Below are positions 35,302-45,270 of a DNA stretch of 64,000 nt, piece after piece. The stretch is from Hanstruepera neustonica (GTDB lineage Bacteria > Bacteroidota > Bacteroidia > Flavobacteriales > Flavobacteriaceae). Each line of letters begins with the position of its first letter. Positions within the stretch are counted from its first letter, which is position 1. The translations under genes and the position numbers were made by a program. The stretch is taken from contig NZ_POWF01000002.1 in the NCBI RefSeq assembly GCF_002895005.1, positions 248,001 to 312,000 of the forward strand, given 5' to 3'. The notes under the pieces were generated by a model that was not told the DNA's origin, did not search any database, and saw nothing but the letters and a program-made list of their open reading frames with translations.

Positions 35302-37235
35302 TGCGTCAATTTTTACTGTTTATCTTAATAATAATAGTCGGCTTTACATTCCTCGGGCGTTTGTTTTATCTTCAAATCTACTCCTTCAATACCCAAAGTT
35401 TGTATGAAGATAACGCCATTAGAAAAGTATACGATTACCCAAAGCGTGGATTCGTTTACGACAGAAATGGCACCTTGTTGGTTGGAAACCAGCCCTCCTA
35501 TGATGTCATGGTCATTCCAAGAGAGGTAAAACCATTGGACACTCTTGAATTTTGTTCATTATTAAAAATCAGTAAAGAACAATTCATTAAAACCTTTAAT
35601 AAAGCTTATCATTATTCACCAAGATTACCCTATGTATTTATTCCACATCTTTCTAAAGAAGATTATGCCGTTTTGCAGGAAAAAATGCGAAAATATGAGG
35701 GTTTTTATATTCAAAAACGTTTGTTGAGAGATTACCAAACAGATGTAGGTGCCAATGTTTTAGGTTTTATTGCAGAAGTTACACCGAGTCAAATTGATAG
35801 ATCTCCTTATTACAAAATGGGCGATTTGATTGGAAAACAAGGAGTAGAATTGTCTTATGAAGAAGAGTTAAGAGGTGTAAAGGGCATAAAATTTATTCAA
35901 AAAGACCGCTTTAATAGGGATATTGGGCCTTACAAAGAGGGTAAATTTGATACTCTTCCGAAACAAGGAAAAGACATTACCATTTCCATTGATTCCAAAT
36001 TGCAAGAGTATGGCGAATTACTCATGCAGCACAAACGTGGAGGAATTGTTGCCATTGAGCCTAGTTCAGGTGAAATATTAGCCTTGGTTTCTGCTCCTTC
36101 GTACAATCCCAATCTATTAGTTGGTAGAAAACGTTCGCGCAATTACACCAAATTGTACAATGATTCTATAAATCTACCTTTAATTGATAAGAGTTTACTT
36201 CGGGTTCATGAACCAGGTTCACCGTTTAAATCATTGGTGGCATTAACAGCATTACAAGAAGGCGTATTAAATACCCAGACTTCCATAAGTTGTTCAGGTG
36301 TTTATCGTTATGGACGACGCGGTACCATGGGTTGTCACTGTGGTGGTGGCACTCGAAGTTTAAATTTAGGTATTGCTAAATCTTGCAACTCTTATTTTGC
36401 TAATGCCTTTAGAAAAACTATAGATAAATATGATAATGCCAGCCATGCTATGGATATATGGAGTGGCCATATAAAGAGTTTTGGACTTGGTCAATACCTG
36501 GGAACCGATCTACCTATTGGTAAAAAAGGAAATATTCCTGATGGCGCTTATTACGATAAGTGGTATCCCGATTTTAATTGGGGTGCTACTACCATAATTT
36601 CCAATGCTATTGGTCAAGGTGAAGTACAAGTAACACCAATGCATCTGGCTAATATGACTGCCGCAATTGCTAACAGAGGATACTATTACACCCCACATAT
36701 TATAAAAAATATCGAAGGTCAAGAAATTGATAAAAAATTCACCACTAAACATGAAACCAGCATTGACCAAATTCATTTTGAACCTGTTGTGCAAGGTTTG
36801 TTTGATGTTTACAATAAAGGAACAGCCCATTTTTTACAAGTTCCAGGAATCGAAATTTGTGGAAAAACAGGAACAGCCGAAAACTTTACCATTATTGATA
36901 GTGTTAGAACCCAATTAACTGACCATTCTATATTTATCGCTTTTGCACCAAAAGACAACCCTAAAATAGCATTGGCCGTGTTTGTTGAAAATGGGTATTT
37001 TGGAGCAAGGTTCGCGGGTAGAATTGCCAGTTTAATGATTGAAAAATATTTAAAAGATGAAATTAGTCGAAAAGATCTGGAACATTGGATATTAACACAT
37101 AGTCTTGAAAATGAATATGCCAAACCCTATTCCGGTCAACCATTTAAAATCAATGCGCAATCACAGTACCAAATAATCGACTTACCCAAAAATTCAGAAA
37201 CAGAAAGTCAGTCAATAACTATTCCCCCCAAATGA
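35301..37235 (+). CDS. mrdA: Penicillin-binding protein 2 (peptidoglycan transpeptidase)
   Basis: PBP2 crosslinks new peptidoglycan in the rod-elongation complex. The 644-residue protein has one N-terminal membrane anchor (FLLFILIIIVGFTFLGRLF), a dimerisation domain with DNAIRKVYDYPKRGFVYDRNG, and a transpeptidase domain. The catalytic serine is Ser307 in the SPFK motif, with SCN as the second motif and KTGTAEN as the third. It overlaps rodA by 4 bases, so the transpeptidase and its partner glycosyltransferase are coupled. Confidence 0.96.
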   Translation: MRQFLLFILIIIVGFTFLGRLFYLQIYSFNTQSLYEDNAIRKVYDYPKRGFVYDRNGTLLVGNQPSYDVMVIPREVKPLDTLEFCSLLKISKEQFIKTFNKAYHYSPRLPYVFIPHLSKEDYAVLQEKMRKYEGFYIQKRLLRDYQTDVGANVLGFIAEVTPSQIDRSPYYKMGDLIGKQGVELSYEEELRGVKGIKFIQKDRFNRDIGPYKEGKFDTLPKQGKDITISIDSKLQEYGELLMQHKRGGIVAIEPSSGEILALVSAPSYNPNLLVGRKRSRNYTKLYNDSINLPLIDKSLLRVHEPGSPFKSLVALTALQEGVLNTQTSISCSGVYRYGRRGTMGCHCGGGTRSLNLGIAKSCNSYFANAFRKTIDKYDNASHAMDIWSGHIKSFGLGQYLGTDLPIGKKGNIPDGAYYDKWYPDFNWGATTIISNAIGQGEVQVTPMHLANMTAAIANRGYYYTPHIIKNIEGQEIDKKFTTKHETSIDQIHFEPVVQGLFDVYNKGTAHFLQVPGIEICGKTGTAENFTIIDSVRTQLTDHSIFIAFAPKDNPKIALAVFVENGYFGARFAGRIASLMIEKYLKDEISRKDLEHWILTHSLENEYAKPYSGQPFKINAQSQYQIIDLPKNSETESQSITIPPK

Positions 37236-38506
37236 GACAAACCGATAGATATTTTAAATTTGATTGGATAACGATTGTTCTTTTCCTGTTACTAGTTGGT
37301 TTTGGCTGGATGAACATTTTATCGGCTTCCCATATTGGTGAAAGTATAGACTACTTTGATTTTTCGCAACCTTACGGTAAGCAACTTATTTTTATACTAC
37401 TCACCTTTTTGCTAATAATTTTATTGTTGTCCATAGAAGCCAAGTTTTATGAGCGATTTTCAAGTATTATTTACCTGATTGGCTTGTTGTCTTTGGTTGG
37501 ACTGTTTCTTTTTGGGAAGAATGTCAATGGTGCAACCTCATGGTATGGTATAGGCGGTATGACCATACAACCTAGCGAGTTTGCTAAGGCCGCAACAGCC
37601 TTGGCAGTTGCAAAATACATTAGTGATATGAATACGGATATCAAATCCTTCAAAGATCAAATAAGACTTTGTATCATTATTGCGCTACCTGCCATCTTGG
37701 TTTTACTTCAAAATGACGCAGGAAGCACCTTGGTTTACGGATCTTTCTTCTTTGTTCTTTACAGAGAAGGTTTACCCAGAATTTATTTATCAATTATCGT
37801 TATCCTTGGTCTTATTTCCATGGCAGCTCTTAAATTTGGCTCATTAATTACCATTGCTTCAACAAGTGTCTTGATTTTTACTTTTCATTTTTTACGAAAA
37901 AAAAGACCTTCCATTATTCAACCTATTGCCATGCTATTAGCGGCTATGATAATTACATTCGGAGTCAATTTTTTCTATCAAAAAATACTGCAACCTCATC
38001 AACAGGATCGTATAAGTTTATGGTTACGTCTTGAAAAAGACCCTGAAAAAATAGAGCAAATGCGTCGCGATATTTTGTACAATCTTTATGAATCGGAAAA
38101 AGCCATTAGCGCAGGTGGTTTTAAGGGTAAAGGGTTTTTAGAAGGCACTCGAACAACTGGGAAATTTGTACCTGAACAACACACCGATTATATATTTAGT
38201 ACTGTAGGTGAAGAATGGGGCTTTTTGGGCAGTGCTTTGGTAGTTATTGTATTTGTATTACTTCTTTTAAGAATATTGCGATTAGCTGAATTACAAAAGT
38301 CACAATTTAGTCGTGTTTACGGCTACAGCGTTGCTTCCATTTTGTTTTTTCATTTTATGATTAACATTGGCATGGTCATGGGTTTAATACCAACTATTGG
38401 TATTCCCCTTCCCTTTTTTAGTTATGGTGGTTCAGGTTTATGGGGCTTTACAATCTTATTGTTCATTTTCATAAAACTTGATTCGAACAGAATCAACGAA
38501 TGGTAA
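37232..38506 (+). CDS. rodA: Rod-shape SEDS glycosyltransferase RodA
   Basis: RodA polymerises lipid II into glycan strands together with PBP2. The 424-residue protein has about ten transmembrane helices and the SEDS motifs, including QPSEFAKAATALA, the catalytic-loop Asp in LVLLQNDAGSTLVYG, FVPEQHTDYIFSTVGEEWGF and the C-terminal PFFSYGGSGLW. It is the last of the five-gene rod cluster. Confidence 0.96.
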   Translation: MRQTDRYFKFDWITIVLFLLLVGFGWMNILSASHIGESIDYFDFSQPYGKQLIFILLTFLLIILLLSIEAKFYERFSSIIYLIGLLSLVGLFLFGKNVNGATSWYGIGGMTIQPSEFAKAATALAVAKYISDMNTDIKSFKDQIRLCIIIALPAILVLLQNDAGSTLVYGSFFFVLYREGLPRIYLSIIVILGLISMAALKFGSLITIASTSVLIFTFHFLRKKRPSIIQPIAMLLAAMIITFGVNFFYQKILQPHQQDRISLWLRLEKDPEKIEQMRRDILYNLYESEKAISAGGFKGKGFLEGTRTTGKFVPEQHTDYIFSTVGEEWGFLGSALVVIVFVLLLLRILRLAELQKSQFSRVYGYSVASILFFHFMINIGMVMGLIPTIGIPLPFFSYGGSGLWGFTILLFIFIKLDSNRINEW

Positions 38507-38574
38507 TTAAATGAATTTACTGCTAGAATTTTAAGCAAACTTTTATAATATTGCTAAAATAACCCAATGGAATA

Positions 38575-40017
38575 ATGCTATTCAATTCAATAGATTTTGT
38601 AATATTCTTACCTATTGTTTTCCTACTCTATTGGTTTGTTACAAATCGTAACTTAAAACTTCAGAACTTATTTTTACTCATAGCTAGTTACGTTTTTTAC
38701 GGATGGTGGGATTGGCGTTTTTTATCATTAATTATTTTCAGCTCCCTTGTAGATTACACCATTGGAAATTTAATGGGTCAATCAAAATCAGGTCTGAAAA
38801 GAAAATCACTGCTCATTTTAAGCTTATGCGTCAATTTGGGATTGTTAGGCGTATTTAAATACTATAATTTTTTCGCCGAGAGTTTTGAACAAGCGTTTAC
38901 CTTTATGGGATCAACATTTCATGCGAATCGATTGAACATTGTTCTTCCAGTCGGCATCAGTTTCTATACATTTCAAACGTTGAGTTACACCATTGATGTT
39001 TACAGAAACAAGTTGGAACCAACAAAAAACATCATTTCCTTTTTCGCGTTTGTCAGCTTTTTTCCACAATTAGTGGCTGGCCCGATTGAGAGGGCTTCCA
39101 ACTTGTTACCTCAATTCAGTAAAAAAAGAGTTTTCAATTACCATATAGCAACGGATGGTATGCGTCAAATTTTATGGGGATTATTCAAAAAAATTGTGAT
39201 TGCCGATAATTGTGCCGTGTATGTTAATGAGATTTTTGATAATTACCAAGACTATAACGGAAGCACTTTGTTATTAGGAGGGATTTTGTTTGCATTCCAG
39301 ATTTATTGCGATTTTTCTGGATACTCGGATATAGCCATAGGTGTTTCACGGTTATTTGGTTTTAATCTCATGAAAAACTTTGCATTCCCCTATTTTTCAA
39401 GAGATATAGCCGAATTTTGGAGAAGATGGCACATTTCATTATCCACTTGGTTTCGTGATTATCTTTATATTCCATTGGGAGGAAGTAAAGGCTCTACATC
39501 AAAAAAAATCAGAAATATATTTATCATTTTTTTAGTCAGCGGTTTTTGGCATGGAGCAAATTGGACATTTATTGTATGGGGATTTTTAAATGCTTTGTAT
39601 TTTTTACCTCTGATGCTATTAAACAAAAATAGAATTAACACGAATACCGTTGCAGAAGGAAACCTATTTGCCAATATGAAAGAAATATCCCAAATTGGCA
39701 TCACCTTTTTTATAACGGTTATAGCTTGGATTTTCTTTAGAGCCGAAAATGTCAGTCATGCATTCAGCTATTTGGGAAGTCTATTCTCAAGATCCTTTTT
39801 TGAATTACCTAATTATCAAGGACTCAATTTTATTTATTTAGGTTTAATAATAGCTTTGGTTGTTGTTGAGTGGTTACAACGCAACAAAGAACATGGTCTG
39901 GAATTGAATACGACATGGATTTCTAAACCAGTAAGATGGAGTTTATATATTGTTATTATTTTGGTAATAGTTGTATTTGGAAATTCGCAACAGGAGTTTA
40001 TTTATTTTCAGTTCTAA
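38575..40017 (+). CDS. MBOAT family O-acyltransferase (AlgI-like)
   Basis: A 480-residue membrane protein with ten or more hydrophobic helices. Motifs of the MBOAT family are clear: VGISFYTFQTLSYTIDVYR, FFPQLVAGPIERA, DFSGYSDIAIG, WRRWHISLSTWFRDYLYIPLGG, and the catalytic His326 in SGFWHGANWTF. Such proteins move acetyl groups across the inner membrane to decorate alginate, teichoic acids, peptidoglycan or other polymers. It is directly followed by an SGNH-like gene with no gap, the usual two-part acylation module. The polymer is unknown; adjacency to rodA makes peptidoglycan possible. Confidence 0.92.
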   Translation: MLFNSIDFVIFLPIVFLLYWFVTNRNLKLQNLFLLIASYVFYGWWDWRFLSLIIFSSLVDYTIGNLMGQSKSGLKRKSLLILSLCVNLGLLGVFKYYNFFAESFEQAFTFMGSTFHANRLNIVLPVGISFYTFQTLSYTIDVYRNKLEPTKNIISFFAFVSFFPQLVAGPIERASNLLPQFSKKRVFNYHIATDGMRQILWGLFKKIVIADNCAVYVNEIFDNYQDYNGSTLLLGGILFAFQIYCDFSGYSDIAIGVSRLFGFNLMKNFAFPYFSRDIAEFWRRWHISLSTWFRDYLYIPLGGSKGSTSKKIRNIFIIFLVSGFWHGANWTFIVWGFLNALYFLPLMLLNKNRINTNTVAEGNLFANMKEISQIGITFFITVIAWIFFRAENVSHAFSYLGSLFSRSFFELPNYQGLNFIYLGLIIALVVVEWLQRNKEHGLELNTTWISKPVRWSLYIVIILVIVVFGNSQQEFIYFQF

Positions 40018-40914
40018 ATGAAAAAATTCATTAAAAATAGTGTGATTTTATTTGGCATCGTCATGCTGCTAGTTGTTAGCCTAGTCCTAATTACTCATTT
40101 CGTTACTCGACAGTTTTTTGATTACACCATTGATCAAAACAAAAACATCCTAGTTGTAGGAAATTCTCATTTAGAATATGCCATTGATGATGATATCATA
40201 CCTCAAGCTTTTAATATTGCCCAAAGTGGTTCTGGTTATTTTTACAGTTATTTAAAAGTCAGAGAAATTGCCAATAGAAATAAACAAATTGACACTGTTG
40301 TTTTGGGCTATTCTTATGAAGATTTTTCTGAATATCGTGTCAACTGGTTTGCGGGTGAAGACAAAATAAAATTTAAAATGCGTGATCATTTCTTTTTATT
40401 TACCTCCAATGATTATTGGGAACTATTAAAATCGAATCCACGTTCTGTAATTACTAATACACCACAAGTCATTGTCCATAGCTTGAAAGTTTTATATAAA
40501 GGATATCCTTATTTAGGTGGCCATGTCCATTCTGACAGAAGTAAATTAGAGGAATCTTTGAAACGATATGACCCCAACTACTATATTAATACAACAGCTA
40601 AACCTCCTAAATATCAAGACACGTATCTCCTGAAGATATACGATTATTGTAATAGGAATAACATCAAATTGATTTTACTAAATTCACCTATTCATCCAAA
40701 AATGGATGAGGATCTTCAAACTAATAAGGAATTGTATTGTGATTTTGCTTCACAAAATATGCCTGAAGCTACCTTAATAAATTACTCCAATTATTTTCAA
40801 GATGAAACCTATTTTAGCGACATTAGTCACTTAAACGATAATGGAGCCCAGATTTTTTCTACTCATTTAAAACAGGTTGGCTTTTATTCTGGTACTGCTG
40901 AGTGTTTAAAATAA
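40018..40914 (+). CDS. SGNH-like periplasmic acyltransferase partner
   Basis: A 298-residue protein with an N-terminal membrane anchor (ILFGIVMLLVVSLVLITHF) and a periplasmic domain. The likely catalytic serine is Ser50 in VVGNSHLEYAID, and the partner Asp and His are D268 and H271 in SDISHLNDNG. This is the layout of DltD/AlgJ/AlgX-type proteins that pass the acyl group from the MBOAT partner to a polymer. The start codon follows immediately on the MBOAT stop. Substrate is unknown. No terminator is evident after it. Confidence 0.8.
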   Translation: MKKFIKNSVILFGIVMLLVVSLVLITHFVTRQFFDYTIDQNKNILVVGNSHLEYAIDDDIIPQAFNIAQSGSGYFYSYLKVREIANRNKQIDTVVLGYSYEDFSEYRVNWFAGEDKIKFKMRDHFFLFTSNDYWELLKSNPRSVITNTPQVIVHSLKVLYKGYPYLGGHVHSDRSKLEESLKRYDPNYYINTTAKPPKYQDTYLLKIYDYCNRNNIKLILLNSPIHPKMDEDLQTNKELYCDFASQNMPEATLINYSNYFQDETYFSDISHLNDNGAQIFSTHLKQVGFYSGTAECLK

Positions 40915-41024
40915 TCGTTAATTTTTTATAGTTGCCTGTATTTAGAAGTTTCTAATTTCAAAGAAATTAACTATCTTTATTTTCTTACAAAGAAAAAAAT
41001 TGTCACTTTTCAACCAACCAAATT

Positions 41025-41753
41025 ATGAAAAACTATTTTTTATTATTCTGTTTTCTTTTTTTTACAATTTTCACCTTTTCACAGGTCACAAAAGATCATG
41101 ACTCCACAGCCATTTTTATTTTAGATAAAATGGCAGATGTTATAGGTGATTTAGAATCCGTTTCTTTTGATCTAAACAGTTCAACTGACAAAATGAGTAG
41201 TAACAATGAAATTGAAAAGCATTATTCAAAATCTACAGTTTCGTTTTCTGGACCCAATAAACTAATGGCCAAAATAGATGGTTCAAAAGGAAGCAAAGGA
41301 TTGTGGTATGACGGCGAATATCTTTCCTATTACAACTTTGATGAAAATAATTATGTCATCCTAGAAGCTCCAGAGACCACACTCGAAATGATTGATGAGA
41401 TGCACATCAATTATGATTTTCAGTTTCCAGCAGCCGATTTCTTTTACCCTAATTTTACAGATGACATGATGGAGCAGTTTGACACGATTAAGTTTCTTGG
41501 AAAAAAGATGATAGGTGATGAAGCATGTTATCATATCATGGCAACCAATTCAGATTTGAATGTCCAGCTTTGGATTTCCAATAAAACTTACGTATTGCCA
41601 AAACATTTTGTAATGATTTACAAGAAAAAGTCCAATCTGCAATACGAAGCTACCTTTAGTAACTGGAGTTTAAACCCCAATATTCCGGATTCTGTGTTTG
41701 ACTTTTTGCCCCCTCCAAATGCGAGCCTAATCAGTATTTTAAAAAAATCCTAA
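41025..41753 (+). CDS. DUF2092 family exported protein
   Basis: A 242-residue protein with a signal peptide ending near FTFSQ. The mature part is a beta-rich domain with motifs such as SVSFDLNSSTDKM and LWYDGEYLSYYNFDENNYVILEAP (in part), typical of DUF2092, which resembles the lipoprotein-binding LolA/LolB fold. The function is unknown. It is 28 bases before the DUF6515 gene, so both are likely cotranscribed. Confidence 0.7.
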   Translation: MKNYFLLFCFLFFTIFTFSQVTKDHDSTAIFILDKMADVIGDLESVSFDLNSSTDKMSSNNEIEKHYSKSTVSFSGPNKLMAKIDGSKGSKGLWYDGEYLSYYNFDENNYVILEAPETTLEMIDEMHINYDFQFPAADFFYPNFTDDMMEQFDTIKFLGKKMIGDEACYHIMATNSDLNVQLWISNKTYVLPKHFVMIYKKKSNLQYEATFSNWSLNPNIPDSVFDFLPPPNASLISILKKS

Positions 41754-41780
41754 TTTTAAATTTTTGCTAAACCAACTAAA

Positions 41781-42860
41781 ATGAAAACAAAAAGCATAAA
41801 ACAAATTCTCGGTATCAGCTTAATATTTTTCGCACTGATTATGCCATCTGAATTATTGGCGCAGCGAATGGGACATGGCATGTCCAGAGGTGGTGGTCAC
41901 ACTATGTCACGTGGCTCCAGTCACTCAATATCTCGACCGTCAAATAACAGGGCTGCTACTATGAATAGAAGTACCAGTAGAAATAGAGCTACAACGCCAA
42001 CTACCAATAGAACACCATCTCGATCCATTAATGGGGGTCATAGTAAAGCGAGTAGTCGTGATTTTTCTAAAAATCGCACCACAAACAGAAGTACTAACCG
42101 CCCTTCCACTGGAAATTCAAAAATAGCCGATAGAAAGAATGACAATGCTGCACCCAAGCTAAATTCGCGAGATAAAAAAACCTCCAATATTAAAGATAGA
42201 AGTGGAAATAGAGGGAATGGAAATAATATTAATAGTGGAAATAGAAGAAATAATATAAATATAGACAATAGTAAAAACATTAATATTAACCGACGCAATA
42301 CCGTAGTGAGACCTAGTCCTCGAGCCTATGTTAGGCCTCCTTATGCCTATGGTGGTTTCCATTACTATTGCCATAGGCCATATTTTTATCATCCGTTTGT
42401 GCCTTTTTATTGGGGTCCTTATTACCATCCTTGGGGTTATTTTGTGACTTCCCTGGCAACAACTGCAATTATTGTGAGTATTGTTAATAATAATGATGAT
42501 GACGATGATGAAGAATATCACTATGAAAACGGTAACTATTATCTAAAAACCGAAGATGGCTTTGTTGCTGTGCAGGCTCCTGTTGGCGCGCAAGTACCCG
42601 ATATTCCTGACGAAGCTGAAAAAGTTGAAGTCAACAATACCACCAATTATTACTATGGTGGCGCCTTTTACGAGCAAAACAAGGATGGCTATATTGTTGT
42701 TCCTGCAACTGCTGGCACCATTGTACCTGGTTTACCTGAAGGTGGTGAGGAAGTGAAAATAGGCGATGTCACCTACGTGCAATTTGGCGAAACCTACTAC
42801 CAACCCATTCAGGTTGATGGAAAAAACATGTATGAAATTGTAGAAGTAAAAAAAGAATAA
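41781..42860 (+). CDS. DUF6515 family exported protein with Arg/Asn/Ser-rich region
   Basis: A 359-residue exported protein: signal peptide to about ELLAQ, then a 130-residue low-complexity segment rich in Arg, Ser, Asn and Thr (about residues 30-175), with the short repeat NINSGN/NINIDNSKNINI. A Tyr/Pro/His-rich stretch (HRPYFYHPF) and one hydrophobic helix come next, and then two copies of a small domain of the form YYxxDGY/FxVVxAPxGxxVPxLPxxA. This double repeat is the DUF6515 hallmark. The basic segment is probably disordered and might bind anionic polymers, which is inference. A strong terminator follows. Confidence 0.8.
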   Translation: MKTKSIKQILGISLIFFALIMPSELLAQRMGHGMSRGGGHTMSRGSSHSISRPSNNRAATMNRSTSRNRATTPTTNRTPSRSINGGHSKASSRDFSKNRTTNRSTNRPSTGNSKIADRKNDNAAPKLNSRDKKTSNIKDRSGNRGNGNNINSGNRRNNINIDNSKNININRRNTVVRPSPRAYVRPPYAYGGFHYYCHRPYFYHPFVPFYWGPYYHPWGYFVTSLATTAIIVSIVNNNDDDDDEEYHYENGNYYLKTEDGFVAVQAPVGAQVPDIPDEAEKVEVNNTTNYYYGGAFYEQNKDGYIVVPATAGTIVPGLPEGGEEVKIGDVTYVQFGETYYQPIQVDGKNMYEIVEVKKE

Positions 42861-42872
42861 AATGAATCACTC

Positions 42873-42914
42873 CCAAAAAAAGGCATAATCCAAAAAGATC
42901 ATGCCTTTTTTTGG
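42873..42914 (+). terminator. Terminator after the DUF6515 gene
   Basis: Perfect 14-bp stem CCAAAAAAAGGCAT / ATGCCTTTTTTTGG with a 14-base loop and an internal T run. It could work on either strand. Confidence 0.85.
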
Positions 42915-42954
42915 CAATAAAAATTCTTAATAACAGAGTTCAACCAACCAACCG

Positions 42955-45135
42955 ATGAGCCGAAGAAAGAAAATATTAATCATATTGTTTCTTACAATTG
43001 TTGTGCTACTTTTTTTCTTACCAACAATCATAAAAGGTTATATCATTAAGAACAGTAAAGAGTTAGTGGGTAGACAAGTCGCTATTGAGAAATTAAAATA
43101 TAATTACTTCACCAGCACAATTAAAGTTTACGACTTTCAAATGTTTGAGCAAAATGACAAAGACATTTTCACATCATTTGACACACTCATTATAAATCTT
43201 GAGCCTTACAAATTAATTAGTAACACCAAGGCTTTAGAACAGTTTTACCTTCAAGGGCTGATGGTAAGAACTGTCATGAAAGACTCCACTTTCAACTTTG
43301 ACGATTTGATTGCATACCATAATACACCTAAAGACTCGGTTTCAACTGAAAATGAAGAAACTTTCAAATATATGCTTTCAAATCTCGAGCTAAAAGATGC
43401 TAATTTCTTCTTTGACAATCAAGATATCAATCACATCACACATATCGAAGATTTTTCATTTTTTATTCCATTTATTGGTTGGGATCAAGAAGAAAAAAGT
43501 AATGCCGATCTTAAGTTTAATTTTAAAAATGGTGGTTATCTTGAATCTAAATTAAATATAGATCCGGTTTCTGGTGACTATGATTCCGATATTACAATAA
43601 ATAATTTGAATTTAGAACCATTCTATGAATACGCGGCACAATATGCTGAAATAAATACTTTAAGAGGAAACCTGAACTCGAAAATCAAAATAGTTGGCAA
43701 TACCAATGAAGCTGTTAAATCTATAGTTTCAGGGCATGTCGATGTTCATCATTTTAGTATGACCGATAATCAAGATAAAGAGTTTTTAAAGGCTAACCGG
43801 GTTGATTGTAGCTTAAAAAAGATTGACTATACAAACAGTTCCTATGAATTGGATTCACTCAATGTATATCAACCTTATGTATATTTTGAAATGGACTCCA
43901 TCACTAATAACTTTTTTCAAATATTCAAAATAGATCAAACCGAGGAACCAACACCACAAGGGTATCAAATAACAGAAGCAGATTCGACCTCAACCATTAA
44001 TGAAGACTCAAACCTATACTACGCAATCAATAACATTAATATTGAAGAGGGTGTCATGGACTACAGTGACAACTTGACTGGAGAGCGCTTTGATTATCAT
44101 TTAAGTAAAATAAAAATGGATTCAGATGGCTTTTCAAGCAATGCTGAATGGGTGAATATGTATTCAGATATGTTACTTAACGAAAGAGGAACGCTTAATG
44201 CTAAATTAGGCTTTAATCCATTAGACTACAACAACCTCAAATTAGACCTAGTCATAGAAAACTTTCTGCTTTCAGACATTAATATATACTCTCAATATTA
44301 TACTGGTCACAGTATATTAGTTGGTGATTTTTATTATTATTCAAGCTCTGTTATCACAAACGGAAATATAGAAAGTGAAAATAATTTATTGGTAAAAAAT
44401 GTTGAAGTTAAAAATAATAAGAACGGCTTGTTTAGCCTTCCACTTAAATTTGCCCTATTCATTCTAAAGGATAAAAATGGCGATGTGAATCTAGAAATTC
44501 CAGTACGTGGAAATTTAAACGACCCTGAAATTAGCATTGGCAAAATAGTTTGGACTACCTTCAAAAGAAAAATAACAGGAGCTGCCACTAACCCAGTCAA
44601 TTCTCTCGCGATGTTAGTTGATGTTGACCCTAAAGACTATCAGGAATTGGTTTTTAATTACAGGGATACCATTCCGAGTGAAGAACAATTTTTAAAACTA
44701 GATAAGCTACTTGAAATAGAGTCGAAAAAAGAAGGTCTAAAAATAGAATTAGAACATTATGTAGATAAAGATCTACAAAAAGAAGCCATTGCTTTGGATC
44801 AATTAGGTAATATGTTCTATCAGGAAACTCAAAAAGATTACATAAAAGATGAAAAAGATTTTGCAAAATATTTAAAAGAGAAAACACAAACAGATTCATT
44901 GGACATTAAAAAAGCGGTCAAACAGCTGCTGGCACCTTCAACAATAGATTCTTTGTCAATTATAATTAACAAAAAACTTTTAGAAAATACGTCTAATTAT
45001 TTACAAACTAAAAATCCTGAAACACATATATCCGTCTTTCAATCAGATGGGAAAGAACCAGATAATAAAGGATCTCAATCAAAGTTTAAAATAAAATTTG
45101 ACATGTTAAATGAAGAAATGACTAATGAAAACTAA
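42955..45135 (+). CDS. DUF748 (AsmA-like) envelope protein
   Basis: A 726-residue protein with one N-terminal transmembrane helix (KILIILFLTIVVLLFFLPTII) and a long periplasmic part with DUF748-type motifs: the segment ATNPVNSLAML and the PVRGNLNDPEISIGKIVW signature. DUF748 proteins belong to the AsmA/TamB-like group thought to act in envelope lipid or protein transport. The last 180 residues are charged and helical. It lies between the DUF6515 gene and the first sulfatase, with no strong terminator before the sulfatase. Confidence 0.8.
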   Translation: MSRRKKILIILFLTIVVLLFFLPTIIKGYIIKNSKELVGRQVAIEKLKYNYFTSTIKVYDFQMFEQNDKDIFTSFDTLIINLEPYKLISNTKALEQFYLQGLMVRTVMKDSTFNFDDLIAYHNTPKDSVSTENEETFKYMLSNLELKDANFFFDNQDINHITHIEDFSFFIPFIGWDQEEKSNADLKFNFKNGGYLESKLNIDPVSGDYDSDITINNLNLEPFYEYAAQYAEINTLRGNLNSKIKIVGNTNEAVKSIVSGHVDVHHFSMTDNQDKEFLKANRVDCSLKKIDYTNSSYELDSLNVYQPYVYFEMDSITNNFFQIFKIDQTEEPTPQGYQITEADSTSTINEDSNLYYAINNINIEEGVMDYSDNLTGERFDYHLSKIKMDSDGFSSNAEWVNMYSDMLLNERGTLNAKLGFNPLDYNNLKLDLVIENFLLSDINIYSQYYTGHSILVGDFYYYSSSVITNGNIESENNLLVKNVEVKNNKNGLFSLPLKFALFILKDKNGDVNLEIPVRGNLNDPEISIGKIVWTTFKRKITGAATNPVNSLAMLVDVDPKDYQELVFNYRDTIPSEEQFLKLDKLLEIESKKEGLKIELEHYVDKDLQKEAIALDQLGNMFYQETQKDYIKDEKDFAKYLKEKTQTDSLDIKKAVKQLLAPSTIDSLSIIINKKLLENTSNYLQTKNPETHISVFQSDGKEPDNKGSQSKFKIKFDMLNEEMTNEN

Positions 45136-45270
45136 TAAAATAACAGCGTATCATTTGACAATAAGAAATTTTCAGATAGAACTTAAAAAAGTAAATAAAT
45201 CCTTAAATTAGATTGCTATTTAACTTTAAATTAAGCTATTAATTAACTATTAATCGATAAACTAAACCTT

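Noticed and set aside
42159-42521. Long antisense frame opposite the DUF6515 gene
   Set aside because: It mirrors the biased, low-complexity sequence of the sense gene; composition explains the open frame.
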